Positions 55,443-63,187 of a stretch of DNA of 64,000 nucleotides are shown in pieces (the first letter of the stretch is position 1; each line of letters begins with the position of its first letter). The position numbers and the translations under genes are program-made. The stretch comes from Rhodocista pekingensis (GTDB taxonomy: Bacteria; Pseudomonadota; Alphaproteobacteria; Azospirillales; Azospirillaceae): NCBI RefSeq assembly GCF_042665545.1, contig NZ_JBHTCM010000018.1, forward strand, positions 124,001 through 188,000, in the 5' to 3' direction. The notes below the pieces were generated by a model, which was not told the DNA's origin, did no database searches, and saw nothing but the letters and a program-made list of their open reading frames with translations.

Positions 55443-57131
55443 ATGCGTGTGAAGGACGTCCTGAATCTGGTCCTGCCCAGGGGCAGCGGCGGCACCCGGT
55501 CCCGCTTCGGCACCTGCCCCTGGTGGCCGCCGGACGTCTTCGCCGTGGCGGCCATGCTGGTGGAGATGAACGGGACCTACGCCCATCCCGCCTGCATGGC
55601 CGGATGGTCGAGGGACTATCTGTTTTCCAACGACTATGTGAACCAGGTCGTCGAACTGGGCCGTGCCTGGCGCCGGGACTGGCGGACGCCGAGGGGTGTC
55701 AGTGACCTCTGGCGGGTCCTGGTGGACGGAGCGGAGGAACGGGTCGCTTCCCGCGACCCGGACGGGCTGCGGCCCTGGCAGGCTGCCGCCGTCCGGTTGC
55801 TCGCCACCGCCGACGAGGCGTGCCGGAACATCGGCTTCGTCCCCGACCAGGAGGAGAACGCTGTCGCCTGGGTCTTCCTCCAGCAGTATGTCGGCGTCGA
55901 GGATACGGCTCCCGACGCCTCCCGACTGCTGCCGCATCTGCCGGTCAGCCTCTGCACGGGTCTTGTTCCGCCTGACGTGGCCTGCGTCCAGCCCAAGACG
56001 AACACGCCCCGCGTGGGCTGTACCCTGCGGTCGCTGACGCATCACATCGCACTGCTGCCCGGCCGCGGAATCGTCGAGACGCAGTGGCGCATGGGCTTCG
56101 GCCGCCCGGCCCAGAAGGATGACCGGCCGCTGAACCTGCTGCTGGTGCCGCTGCCGTATGCCATCCGTGCCGAGGACTTCAAGGCGTGCGACCGCTGGGC
56201 GGATGACAAGGCGCGCTTCTTCCGCCTTGTGCCCGGCTGGCTGCACGATGCCGCGGGGGAGCCTGTTTCTGCGGATACCATCGTGGACTTCCTGCGGACC
56301 CTCGTTCATGCGGCGCGGCGGGAGGCTGCGGAAATCCACGGCATCGTCCTGCCGGAGTCCGCCCTGTTGGAGGCGCAGGCCGGGGCGGTGGCGGACCTTC
56401 TGGCCCGGGACCCCGACATGGCCGGGCTTGAACTGTTCGTGTCCGGCGCGATCGGCGGCAGTGCCGAGCGCCCCCGCAACGAAGCGATGACCTTCCGCTT
56501 CTTCAAGCAGGCCGTCGGTCAGTCCTGGAGTCAGGCGAAGCACCATCGTTGGCGCCTGGACAAGCCGCAGGTGCGTCAATACCACCTCGGTCACCTTCTC
56601 GATCCGACCTGCCTCTGGTGGGAGCAGATCGATGTCAGCCGGCGGGTCTGCCATTTCACCGTCGTGCGGCGGGACACCACCTTGTCGGTTCTGATCTGCG
56701 AGGATCTTGCCCGCGTCGATCCGGTGCTGCCGGCGGTCAACGCGATCGGCCCCAACCTTGTCATCGCGCTGCTGATGGACGGGCCGCAGCTTGAGCGGCG
56801 GTGGCCCGGCCGGTACGCCACGGTGCTGGCCGAGGATCCGGGCTCTTCCGTGCTGACGCTCACCTCGATCGGCATGATCCGCCGCTCCCAGGAGCCCGGC
56901 GCCCCGCCGATGCGGCAGATCGCGTTGTGGAAGGAACCAGGGGAACCGGCGAAGGAACTGCACCTCGGGCCGGGGCAGCAGGCCCTGCTGTTGTCCCTGC
57001 GTCCGGAGCCTTGGGAACTGGCGACCCTGGATACCCGGGCGGACAGGGGGCGGTCGCGGCGCTGGCGTCTTGTGGCCGCCCATGGTATTTCTGCCAGACT
57101 CGGCGGCCTTGTCTGGCCGCCTCTTGACTGA
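55443..57131 (+). CDS. Free-standing nitrilase-superfamily protein with a large N-terminal region
   Basis: 562 residues (starts at 55404 or 55443 are both possible, neither with a good ribosome site). The C-terminal half follows the nitrilase (carbon-nitrogen hydrolase) outline: strand NLLLVPLPY, catalytic Glu E305 in HGIVLPESAL, Lys K374 in RLDKPQVRQY, Cys C419 in VLICEDLAR. Spacings of 69 and 45 residues suit the Glu-Lys-Cys triad. The N-terminal 200 residues (beginning near CPWWPPDVFAVAAMLVEMNG) match no domain I recognise. T-ending codons (GTT, CTT, GAT) are commoner than in the helicase gene, hinting at different origin. Nitrilase domains of this sort are known fused to defence reverse transcriptases, but no such gene is present here. 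Function unknown. Confidence 0.6.
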   Translation: MRVKDVLNLVLPRGSGGTRSRFGTCPWWPPDVFAVAAMLVEMNGTYAHPACMAGWSRDYLFSNDYVNQVVELGRAWRRDWRTPRGVSDLWRVLVDGAEERVASRDPDGLRPWQAAAVRLLATADEACRNIGFVPDQEENAVAWVFLQQYVGVEDTAPDASRLLPHLPVSLCTGLVPPDVACVQPKTNTPRVGCTLRSLTHHIALLPGRGIVETQWRMGFGRPAQKDDRPLNLLLVPLPYAIRAEDFKACDRWADDKARFFRLVPGWLHDAAGEPVSADTIVDFLRTLVHAARREAAEIHGIVLPESALLEAQAGAVADLLARDPDMAGLELFVSGAIGGSAERPRNEAMTFRFFKQAVGQSWSQAKHHRWRLDKPQVRQYHLGHLLDPTCLWWEQIDVSRRVCHFTVVRRDTTLSVLICEDLARVDPVLPAVNAIGPNLVIALLMDGPQLERRWPGRYATVLAEDPGSSVLTLTSIGMIRRSQEPGAPPMRQIALWKEPGEPAKELHLGPGQQALLLSLRPEPWELATLDTRADRGRSRRWRLVAAHGISARLGGLVWPPLD

Positions 57132-57357
57132 GGATAGGGTGTACCCATCCTCATGTGTCCGCCGCCCCTCCGCGGGCACCCTGCCGGCAGGCTGTCCGGG
57201 GGTGTCGGGAAGGCGGCGGTGTCCGGGGCGTGGCAGAACCGGTGCGCACCAGACCGCTGGCGCCAGACCGGTCTACACCGGTCCGGGCGGGCATCATGCC
57301 GGTGTCGGGGCACCCCTTCCGGGCCCCTGGCCGCACCGGCGTATCGAGGAGCGGAGC

Positions 57358-57567
57358 ATGGTGAGCGTTGCGCGTCGGTACGGGATGTCTGAGCAGATGG
57401 AACGGGAATTCCGCCGTGATCTGCGTGATGGTCTGGAGCGTGTGGCCGGTCTGATCAGCGTCCACCAGGACGCAGGGGCGGGCCGCGAGCAGCGTCTGCC
57501 CGAGGCGCGGACCGACGCGAAGCCGGATCATGAGCCGATCCGCAGGACCGCCCGCTCCGGCCGCTGA
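57358..57567 (+). CDS. Small hypothetical protein downstream of the nitrilase-fold gene
   Basis: 69 residues with GAGGAGCGGAGC directly before the ATG. Charged, helical N-terminal half (MEREFRRDLRDGLERVAGLI), polar C-terminal half, no membrane segment or known motif. Its codons include several T-ending forms, as in the gene before it. It may be co-transferred, or simply a short unrelated gene. The 226 bases between the two genes hold no convincing gene. Confidence 0.45.
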   Translation: MVSVARRYGMSEQMEREFRRDLRDGLERVAGLISVHQDAGAGREQRLPEARTDAKPDHEPIRRTARSGR

Positions 57568-57898
57568 CCCCCCTGACCGCGTTTGCTCATCGTCGGGTCC
57601 GTCACCAGCCAGGCCCTTGCCAGCGAACCTCTGCCAGCGAACCTTCGCCGACGGAGCCGTTGCCGGTGGCGCCGGCAACGATCCCTCATTCCGCACGTTC
57701 TCCCTTTGCCGCCCCTGGCCGGCCCCCCTTGACGGCGGGGTGGGGGCACCATAGCTGTGGCCGGCGCGCCGATCCCGGCCGTGGCGGCGTCAGGCTGCCT
57801 GTTTCCCCGGCGGCCCGGTGCAGGCCCGTCCCATCCGGCCCGGCCTGTCGGGCCCCCTCCCGGCGGTGGCCGGGGCTCTTTCCATGCCAAGGACCCCC
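57568..57898. other. 331-base gene-free region
   Basis: Contains a direct repeat of GCCAGCGAACCT (57617-57645 region) and GC-rich palindromic pieces. Open frames here are low-complexity. The only gene signal is the AAGGACC ribosome site just before the TerB-like gene. Confidence 0.5.
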
Positions 57899-58303
57899 AT
57901 GATCGACCATCACCGCGCGCTGATCTACACCATGGTCCTCGTCTCCGCTTCGGACGGCGACATGACCGATCCCGAGCTGAAGACCATCGCCGATACGGTG
58001 CGCCTGCTCCCTGCCTTCCGCGGTTTCGAACTGCGGGAGCTGACCACCGTCGCCCGCGAATGTACCGCGCTCGTGAATGACGAGGACGGGCTGGACCAGG
58101 CGCTGCACGCCATCAAGGCCGGCCTGCCGGTGAAGATGCGCGAGACGGCCTATGCCCTGGCCTGCGAGGTGGTGGCCGCCGACGGCAAGGCCAGCCAGGA
58201 GGAACTGCGGATGCTGGAGCTGATCCGGCACGGGCTGGAGCTGGACCGGCTGAACGCCGCCGCCATCGAGCGCGGCGCCCGCGCCCGGCACATGGTGCCC
58301 TGA
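57899..58303 (+). CDS. TerB-like tellurite-resistance-family protein
   Basis: 134 residues, all helical. The TerB signature appears twice: LVSASDGDMTDPELKTIADTV (about 15-35) and VVAADGKASQEELRMLELIRHGL (about 90-112), each an acidic loop followed by a helix. TerB-like domains occur in stress and phage-related contexts, and the molecular role is unclear. ATG 57899 has AAGGACC before it; an ATG at 57884 is in frame. No other ter genes are nearby. Confidence 0.82.
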   Translation: MIDHHRALIYTMVLVSASDGDMTDPELKTIADTVRLLPAFRGFELRELTTVARECTALVNDEDGLDQALHAIKAGLPVKMRETAYALACEVVAADGKASQEELRMLELIRHGLELDRLNAAAIERGARARHMVP

Positions 58304-58538
58304 CCCCCATGGTGCCCTGACGGGGCTTCCTCCGTCCCCATCGTCCCCCTGAGGCGTGGGCCTCCGGGGGGGGGGGAGGGGCGGGTGACGTTCCGCACGG
58401 CATCCGCCCGTTCACCATCCGCCTGCTCGCCATCCGGCCGTTCGCCTCTTCCCGGCAGGGGGCGCCCACCCGATCGCGGTCAGAGAAAAATATCCTAGGT
58501 TCGGGTCCTGCGTGCCGTCCCAGCCTGCGGCCTGCGGC

Positions 58539-59183
58539 CTATTGGCTGGCCCACAGGATGCGCGCCATCCAGGCCACCTCCGCCATCGGCAGGGTGCGGT
58601 CGGGGTGCGCCTTGTTCAGGCTCTGGAGTTCCAGGCGGGTGGCGGTCAGGCGGGCGAGCTGCTTCGCCATCACCTCCCCCTCCCGGGTGCGGACGACCAC
58701 CCGGTCGCCCCGGCGCACACTGGCCCCGGGGGAGACGATGATGACGTCGCCGTCGCGGTAGACCGGTTCCATGCTGTCGCCGGACACCTCCAGCGCATAG
58801 GCGTTGGGGTCGCCCAGGTGCGGGAATTCCAGCTCGTCCCAGCCATTGCCCACGGGATAGCCGGCATCGTCGAAGAAGCCGTTGCTGCCGGCCTGGGCAT
58901 AGCCGATCACCGGCACCCGCTGGATCTGGACCGGGGCGGCCTGCCCGACCGGGCCGTCGCCGGCCAGCGCCACCAGATCGGCGAAGGTGCTGTTCGTCGC
59001 CTCCAGCACCTTGGCGAGGCTCTCCGTCGACGGCCAGCGCAGCTTGCCGTCATGCGTCATCCGCTTGGAGCGGTTGAACGTCGTCGGATCGAGCCCGCCC
59101 CGCTTGGCCAGGCCCGAGGCGGACAACCCATGACGGGCGGCAAGGCGGTCGATCGCCCGCCAGATTTCGGCATGCTTGATCAT
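58539..59183 (-). CDS. LexA/CI-type phage repressor (HTH plus S24 peptidase)
   Basis: 214 residues. An N-terminal helix-turn-helix (about 4-70; LSASGLAKRGGLDPTTFNRSKR) is followed by an S24 self-cleavage domain. Catalytic S137 is in SGDSMEPVYRDGD, K174 in VMAKQL, and the AG cleavage site A98-G99 in YAQAGS. All three are intact, so RecA-stimulated self-cleavage is plausible. The ATG lies directly next to a palindrome that reads GGGATA-AG-TATCCC. It is divergent from the phage-like block at 59345. Confidence 0.85.
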   Translation of the reverse strand: MIKHAEIWRAIDRLAARHGLSASGLAKRGGLDPTTFNRSKRMTHDGKLRWPSTESLAKVLEATNSTFADLVALAGDGPVGQAAPVQIQRVPVIGYAQAGSNGFFDDAGYPVGNGWDELEFPHLGDPNAYALEVSGDSMEPVYRDGDVIIVSPGASVRRGDRVVVRTREGEVMAKQLARLTATRLELQSLNKAHPDRTLPMAEVAWMARILWASQ

Positions 59184-59197
59184 GGGATAAGTATCCC
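59184..59197. promoter_or_regulatory. Palindromic operator next to the repressor start
   Basis: GGGATAAGTATCCC, a perfect 6-bp inverted repeat with a 2-base centre, immediately upstream of the repressor ATG. On the minus strand it contains GATACT, 6 bases from the ATG, which could be the -10 of a leaderless repressor message. A related site lies at 59264. Confidence 0.6.
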
Positions 59198-59240
59198 ACG
59201 TCCGGTTCGATCCGTCCCTAGGATCATATTCATAAATCGC

Positions 59241-59277
59241 TTGACTTGGGGATGTGGTCCTGGGATACAGAGGTATC
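59241..59277 (+). promoter_or_regulatory. Promoter and second operator facing the phage-like genes
   Basis: TTGACT (59241-59246), a 17-base spacer and GATACA (59264-59269). The -10 lies inside an inverted repeat GATAC-AGAG-GTATC (59264-59277) that shares its GGGATA arm with the operator at 59184. A repressor bound here would block this promoter. The first gene starts at 59345. Confidence 0.55.
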
Positions 59278-59344
59278 GGCGCCCATCGTCCGCCCCGGCG
59301 CTCCGCTCCCCCTCCATAACCCTCTGATATGCAGCGAGGTTGCC

Positions 59345-59716
59345 ATGCCGCGCGACCATTCCGCGCCATGCCCCCCCTTTGTCTCCACCTTGCCGTCGGT
59401 CCCCTTCGCCACGGTGGAGGAGGCGTGGTTCTGGTTCGTCCAGGCGCACGAGGCCAGGCTGTCCGGTGCCCGTGTCCGGGCCGGGCTGGGCGAGGTCGCC
59501 CGCCCCTGCGAGCCGGTGGACGTCGCCCGCGTCGTGGACCGGCTGTACCGCCAGCGCCGGCTGGTGCGCGACCATCTGCACGTTCTGGTGCATTACGGCC
59601 GCCGCCTGCTGGCGCCGGACCCGGCGCGGCGGCACGAACAGCGGGCCGCCACGCTCTGGCACGAGGCGCTGGAGCGGCTGGACCCGGTGCTGCGCGGCAA
59701 GGGGATCGTGCAATGA
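59345..59716 (+). CDS. Phage-like small protein of unknown function
   Basis: 123 residues. PFATVEEAWFWFVQAHEARLSGARV at about 21-45, a conserved-looking CEPVDVARVVDRLYRQRRL, and a C-terminus LDPVLRGKGIV. The recurring trp-rich start and KGIV end recall small proteins at the head of podovirus-like prophage blocks in alphaproteobacteria, but the function is unknown. GAGG precedes the ATG. It is the first gene after the repressor-controlled promoter and overlaps the next gene by four bases. Confidence 0.65.
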   Translation: MPRDHSAPCPPFVSTLPSVPFATVEEAWFWFVQAHEARLSGARVRAGLGEVARPCEPVDVARVVDRLYRQRRLVRDHLHVLVHYGRRLLAPDPARRHEQRAATLWHEALERLDPVLRGKGIVQ

Positions 59717-60267
59717 CCCCCGCCGCGCCCGCGCTCCCGGTGCCCGCGCCCCCGGTGCCCGCGCCCCCGGTGCCCGCGCCCCCGGTGCCCGCGCCCTTGC
59801 CGCCCGCGCTGCCGGTACCGCCCGCCGACGCGCCCGGCGGCCCCCCTTTCCCCGCGCCGCTGCGCGCCCTCGTCGTCTTCTGCGACGGGCGGCAGCCGCG
59901 CTGGGTGCGGCTGCTGCGGCCCGGCTTCCGGCATGTCTTCGTCGCGCTGTGCGACGGCGCGCACTGGGTCACGCTGGACCCGTTGTCGCCCCGCACGGAG
60001 GTGGCGGTGCAGCCGGTGCCGGCGGCGTTCGACCTTGCCGGCTGGTTCCGCGACCACGGCCTGACCGTGCTGGAGGCGACGCCCGCGGTGCCCGCCCGTC
60101 CGGCCCCGCCCGCCCCCTTCACCTGCGTGGAGGCGGTGAAGCGGGTGCTGGGGCTGCACGCGCCCTGGGTCCTGACCCCCTGGCAGCTCTACCGCCGGCT
60201 TTCCGGCCCGCCCAACCCCTGTCCGCCCAACCCCTGTCCGCCCAGCCCTTGCCCGCCCCGCCCCTGA
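59713..60267 (+). CDS. Phage-like protein with PAPPV repeats and a possible papain-like amidase core
   Basis: 184 residues. The N-terminal 35 residues are proline-rich with repeated PAPPV, encoded by four 15-bp tandem units (about 59745-59795). The core (about 48-165) has RPGFRHVFVALCDG and FTCVEAVKRVLGLHAPWVLTPWQLY, giving a His and a Cys in the order seen in some cysteine amidases, though reversed from NlpC/P60. The C-terminus repeats NPCPPNPCPPSPCPPRP. The role is unclear. It starts within the ATGA of the previous gene. Confidence 0.6.
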   Translation: MTPAAPALPVPAPPVPAPPVPAPPVPAPLPPALPVPPADAPGGPPFPAPLRALVVFCDGRQPRWVRLLRPGFRHVFVALCDGAHWVTLDPLSPRTEVAVQPVPAAFDLAGWFRDHGLTVLEATPAVPARPAPPAPFTCVEAVKRVLGLHAPWVLTPWQLYRRLSGPPNPCPPNPCPPSPCPPRP

Positions 60268-60281
60268 CGGAGGACCGCCCG

Positions 60282-60557
60282 ATGGCCCGCCTGATCTCCT
60301 CGCCCAAGCCGCGCAGGGCGGCGCTGCCCGCCACCCCGCCGCCGGCCCCGCCCGTTCCGGCCGCGCCGGCGGCGCCCACCCCCGTCGCCCCCACGGGGAC
60401 GACCTCCACCGGCGCCGCCCCCGACCCCGACGCCGAGGCGGAGCGCAGCCTGCTGCGCCGCTCCGCCGGCCGGGCGGGCACGGTGCTGACCTCCTGGCGC
60501 GGGGTGCTGACCCCCGGCGCCTATGCGCCCGTGCGGCGCCGCCTGCTGGGGGAATGA
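60282..60557 (+). CDS. Small phage-like protein upstream of the portal gene
   Basis: 91 residues. An N-terminal proline/alanine-rich region, then LLRRSAGRAGTVLTSWRGVL and a C-terminal RRRLLGE. Short proteins ending this way sit just before the portal gene in T7-like phages. GGAGGA precedes the ATG. The stop overlaps the portal start (ATGA). Confidence 0.65.
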   Translation: MARLISSPKPRRAALPATPPPAPPVPAAPAAPTPVAPTGTTSTGAAPDPDAEAERSLLRRSAGRAGTVLTSWRGVLTPGAYAPVRRRLLGE

Positions 60558-62116
60558 GCATGCCGGACGCCCCGACTTCCGCCTCCGGCCCCGCGTCCGG
60601 TCCCGGTCCCCGCCCCCCGGACGGGCTGGCCGCCCTGGTGCTGCGCCGGCATGCCGCCGCCCGCGCCCGCCGCACCGCCTGGGAACCGCTCTGGCAGGAC
60701 TGCTACGACCATGTGCTGCCGCAGAACGCCCGCTTCACCCGCGACGCGGGCCCGGGCGAGCGGCGCGGCGAGCTGCTGTTCGACGGCACCGCCGCGGACG
60801 CCGCCGATCAGCTCGCCGCCAGCCTGCTGGCGCAGCTCACCCCACCCTGGTCGCGCTGGGTCGGCCTCGCTCCCGGTCCCGACCTCACCGCGGCCGAGCG
60901 CGCCCTGGTGGCGCCCCTGCTGGAGCGTGCCTCGGCCGATCTCCAGGCGCATCTCGACCGCTCCAACTTCGCGGTGGAGGCGCATCAGGCCTTCCTCGAC
61001 GTGGTGACCGGCGGCACCGGCTGCCTGCTGGTGGAGGAGGCGCCGCCGGGGGCTCCTTCCGCCCTGCGCTTCACGGCCGTGCCCCTGGCCGACCTGGTGC
61101 TGGAGGAGGGGGCGGAGGGGCGGCTGGACACGGTGTTCCGCCGCCTGACCCCGACCCTGGCGCAGCTTGCCGCCCGCTTCGGGACGGATGCCCTGCCCGA
61201 GGCGCTGCGCCGCCGCAGCGCCAGCGACCCCGACGCCTGCGCCGCGGTGGTGGAAGCGGTGCTGCCCGATCCCGGCGGCGGCGCCTGCCGCTGGGCCGTC
61301 GTGCTGGAGGACGACCCGCCCGTGCTGCTGGCGGAGGGCCGCTTCGCGGAGCCGCCCTTCATCGCCTTCCGCTGGATGAGGGCGCCGGGCGAGGTCTATG
61401 GCCGCAGCCCGGTGATGAAGGCGCTGCCCGACATCCGCACCGCCAACAAGGTGGTGGAGCTGGTCCTGAAGAACGCCTCCGTCGCCGTCACCGGCATCTG
61501 GCAGGCGGACGATGACGGGGTGCTGAACCCCGGCACCATCCGGCTGGTGCCGGGCACCATCATCCCCAAGGCGGTGGGTTCGGCCGGGCTGACCCCGCTG
61601 GCGAGTCCCGGCCGCTTCGACGTCTCCCAGCTCGTGCTGGACGATCTGCGGGCGCGCATCCGGCACGCGCTGCTGGCCGACCGGCTGGGGCCCGTGCAGG
61701 GGCCGCGCATGACGGCGACGGAGGTGCTGGAACGCTCGGCCGAGATGGCGCGCATGCTGGGCGCCACCTACGGCCGGCTCCAGTCGGAACTGCTGGTGCC
61801 GCTGGTGCGGCGCTGCCTGTCGCTGCTGCGCCGGCGCGGGGCGGTGCCGGATCTGGCCGCCGACGGGCGGATGGTCGCCGTGCAGATCCTCTCGCCCTTG
61901 GCGCGGGCGCAGCAGCGGCGCGACGCCGAAGCCGTGCTGCGCTGGCTGGAGAGCGTCACCGGCCTGGGCGACGCGGCGATGCGGGCCGTGGACCTGGAGG
62001 CCTGCGCCCGCTTCCTGGCCGATGCCGCCGGCGTGCCGGCCGCCCTGCTGACCCCGCCCGCCGTCCCGTCCCTGTCCCCGACCGCCGGAGATCCGCCCCC
62101 TGGAGACCCGCCATGA
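60554..62116 (+). CDS. Head-tail connector (portal) protein, T7-like podovirus family
   Basis: 520 residues, the normal size. Conserved features are the WEPLWQDCYDHVLP start (about 43), the LFDGTAADAADQLAASLLAQLTPP segment (about 76), FRWMRAPGEVYGRSPVMKALPDIRTANKVVE (about 270) and MTATEVLERSAEMARMLG (about 380). The protein would form the dodecameric ring at the capsid vertex. Start and stop overlap its neighbours (ATGA both ends), so the five genes 59713-62403 are tightly coupled. The length and motifs suggest it is intact. Confidence 0.88.
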   Translation: MSMPDAPTSASGPASGPGPRPPDGLAALVLRRHAAARARRTAWEPLWQDCYDHVLPQNARFTRDAGPGERRGELLFDGTAADAADQLAASLLAQLTPPWSRWVGLAPGPDLTAAERALVAPLLERASADLQAHLDRSNFAVEAHQAFLDVVTGGTGCLLVEEAPPGAPSALRFTAVPLADLVLEEGAEGRLDTVFRRLTPTLAQLAARFGTDALPEALRRRSASDPDACAAVVEAVLPDPGGGACRWAVVLEDDPPVLLAEGRFAEPPFIAFRWMRAPGEVYGRSPVMKALPDIRTANKVVELVLKNASVAVTGIWQADDDGVLNPGTIRLVPGTIIPKAVGSAGLTPLASPGRFDVSQLVLDDLRARIRHALLADRLGPVQGPRMTATEVLERSAEMARMLGATYGRLQSELLVPLVRRCLSLLRRRGAVPDLAADGRMVAVQILSPLARAQQRRDAEAVLRWLESVTGLGDAAMRAVDLEACARFLADAAGVPAALLTPPAVPSLSPTAGDPPPGDPP

Positions 62117-62403
62117 CCGCCGACGTCACGCTTGACTTGCCGGACCCGTCCCCCGGCTGGCCCTGGCCCGTGCTCCCCGCCGCCGCCCCGCCGGTGGAAA
62201 GCCTGGAACTGGCCCGCGCCTGTGCCCGGCTGTTCGCCGGGAGCGACGGCCAGCGCCTGCTGGCGCATCTGCGCCGCCTGACCCTCGGCCGCGCACTCGG
62301 GCCGGAGGCGGGCGACGCCGCCCTGCGCCATCTGGAGGGCCAGCGCGCCCTGGTGCTGCACCTGGAGACCCTGGCCGCCCGCGGCCGCGCGGCCCCGGCC
62401 TGA
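62113..62403 (+). CDS. Bbp19-like small phage structural protein
   Basis: 96 residues. LARACARLFAGSDGQRLLAHLRRLTLGRALGP...ALRHLEGQRALVLHL is the pattern of the Bbp19 family found between portal and scaffold genes in BPP-1/T7-like phages. The first 25 residues are proline-rich. It overlaps the portal stop by four bases. Confidence 0.78.
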   Translation: MTADVTLDLPDPSPGWPWPVLPAAAPPVESLELARACARLFAGSDGQRLLAHLRRLTLGRALGPEAGDAALRHLEGQRALVLHLETLAARGRAAPA

Positions 62404-62464
62404 CCCCTGACCGATTCTGGCCTGACCGATCCTGCCCCTGACCCGATCCCGCTGGAGACCCGCC

Positions 62465-63154
62465 ATGACCGAGACCGCCGCCCCGTCCGTCCCCGCCGCG
62501 GAGGCGCCGTCCGCCGCCGCCCGTCCGCCGCACGTCCCGGAGAAGTTCTGGGACGCCCGCGCCGGTGCCGTCCGGCTGGAGGCGCTGCTGAAGTCCTACC
62601 TGGAGCTGGAGAAGCGCCTGGGCGCCGCGCCGCCGGCGGCGCGGCCGGCCCCGCCGGAGACGGCGGAGGGCTACTGCATCGCCTGCGATCACGGCCTGTT
62701 CGCCCCGGACCCGGAGATCAACGCCCGCCTGCACGCCGCCGGCTTCACGCCCGATCAGGCGCAGCTCCTCTACGATCTGGCGGCGGAGCGGCTGGTGCCG
62801 CTCCTGGGGGAGATGGCGGCCGAGTTCCAGGCCGAACGCGAGCTGGACCGGCTGGTCGCCCGCTTCGGCGGGCCGGAGGGCTGGGCCGCCGTGTCGCAGC
62901 AGATCCTGGCCTGGGCCGGGCGCAACCTGCCGGCCCCGGTCGTCGCTGCCCTGGCCGGCACGGCGGACGGCGTGCTGGCGCTGCACCGGATGATGACGGG
63001 GGCGGAGCCTGCGGCCCTGCCCGGTGGGGGGACCGGCGCGGGCGACGCGGCCGACCTGCACCGCATGGTCGGCGATCCGCGCTACTGGCGCGACCGCGAC
63101 CCCGGCTTCATCGCCCAGGTGACGGAGGGCTTCCGCCGCGCCTACGGGAGCTGA
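62465..63154 (+). CDS. Capsid assembly (scaffolding) protein, T7 gp9-like
   Basis: 229 residues. VPEKFWDARAGAVRLEALLKSYLELEKRL (about 24-52) and a C-terminal LHRMVGDPRYWRDRDPGFIAQVTEGFRRAYG are the two ends typical of podovirus capsid assembly proteins, which guide the major capsid protein and are then lost. In a full phage the major capsid gene follows. Here the next gene is a methyltransferase-like gene on the other strand, 33 bases away. Confidence 0.8.
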   Translation: MTETAAPSVPAAEAPSAAARPPHVPEKFWDARAGAVRLEALLKSYLELEKRLGAAPPAARPAPPETAEGYCIACDHGLFAPDPEINARLHAAGFTPDQAQLLYDLAAERLVPLLGEMAAEFQAERELDRLVARFGGPEGWAAVSQQILAWAGRNLPAPVVAALAGTADGVLALHRMMTGAEPAALPGGGTGAGDAADLHRMVGDPRYWRDRDPGFIAQVTEGFRRAYGS

Positions 63155-63187
63155 TGCCCCGTCCCGGTCCGTCCCGCCCGCCGCCGG

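Noticed and set aside
57151..57696. Several overlapping open frames on both strands between the nitrilase-fold and TerB-like genes
   Set aside because: Short, overlapping, low-complexity, without ribosome sites. Only the 57358-57567 frame has a strong one.
58360..58385. G-run with possible quadruplex or slippage role
   Set aside because: A single G tract of about ten bases in a gene-free gap; not enough structure to support a specific claim.
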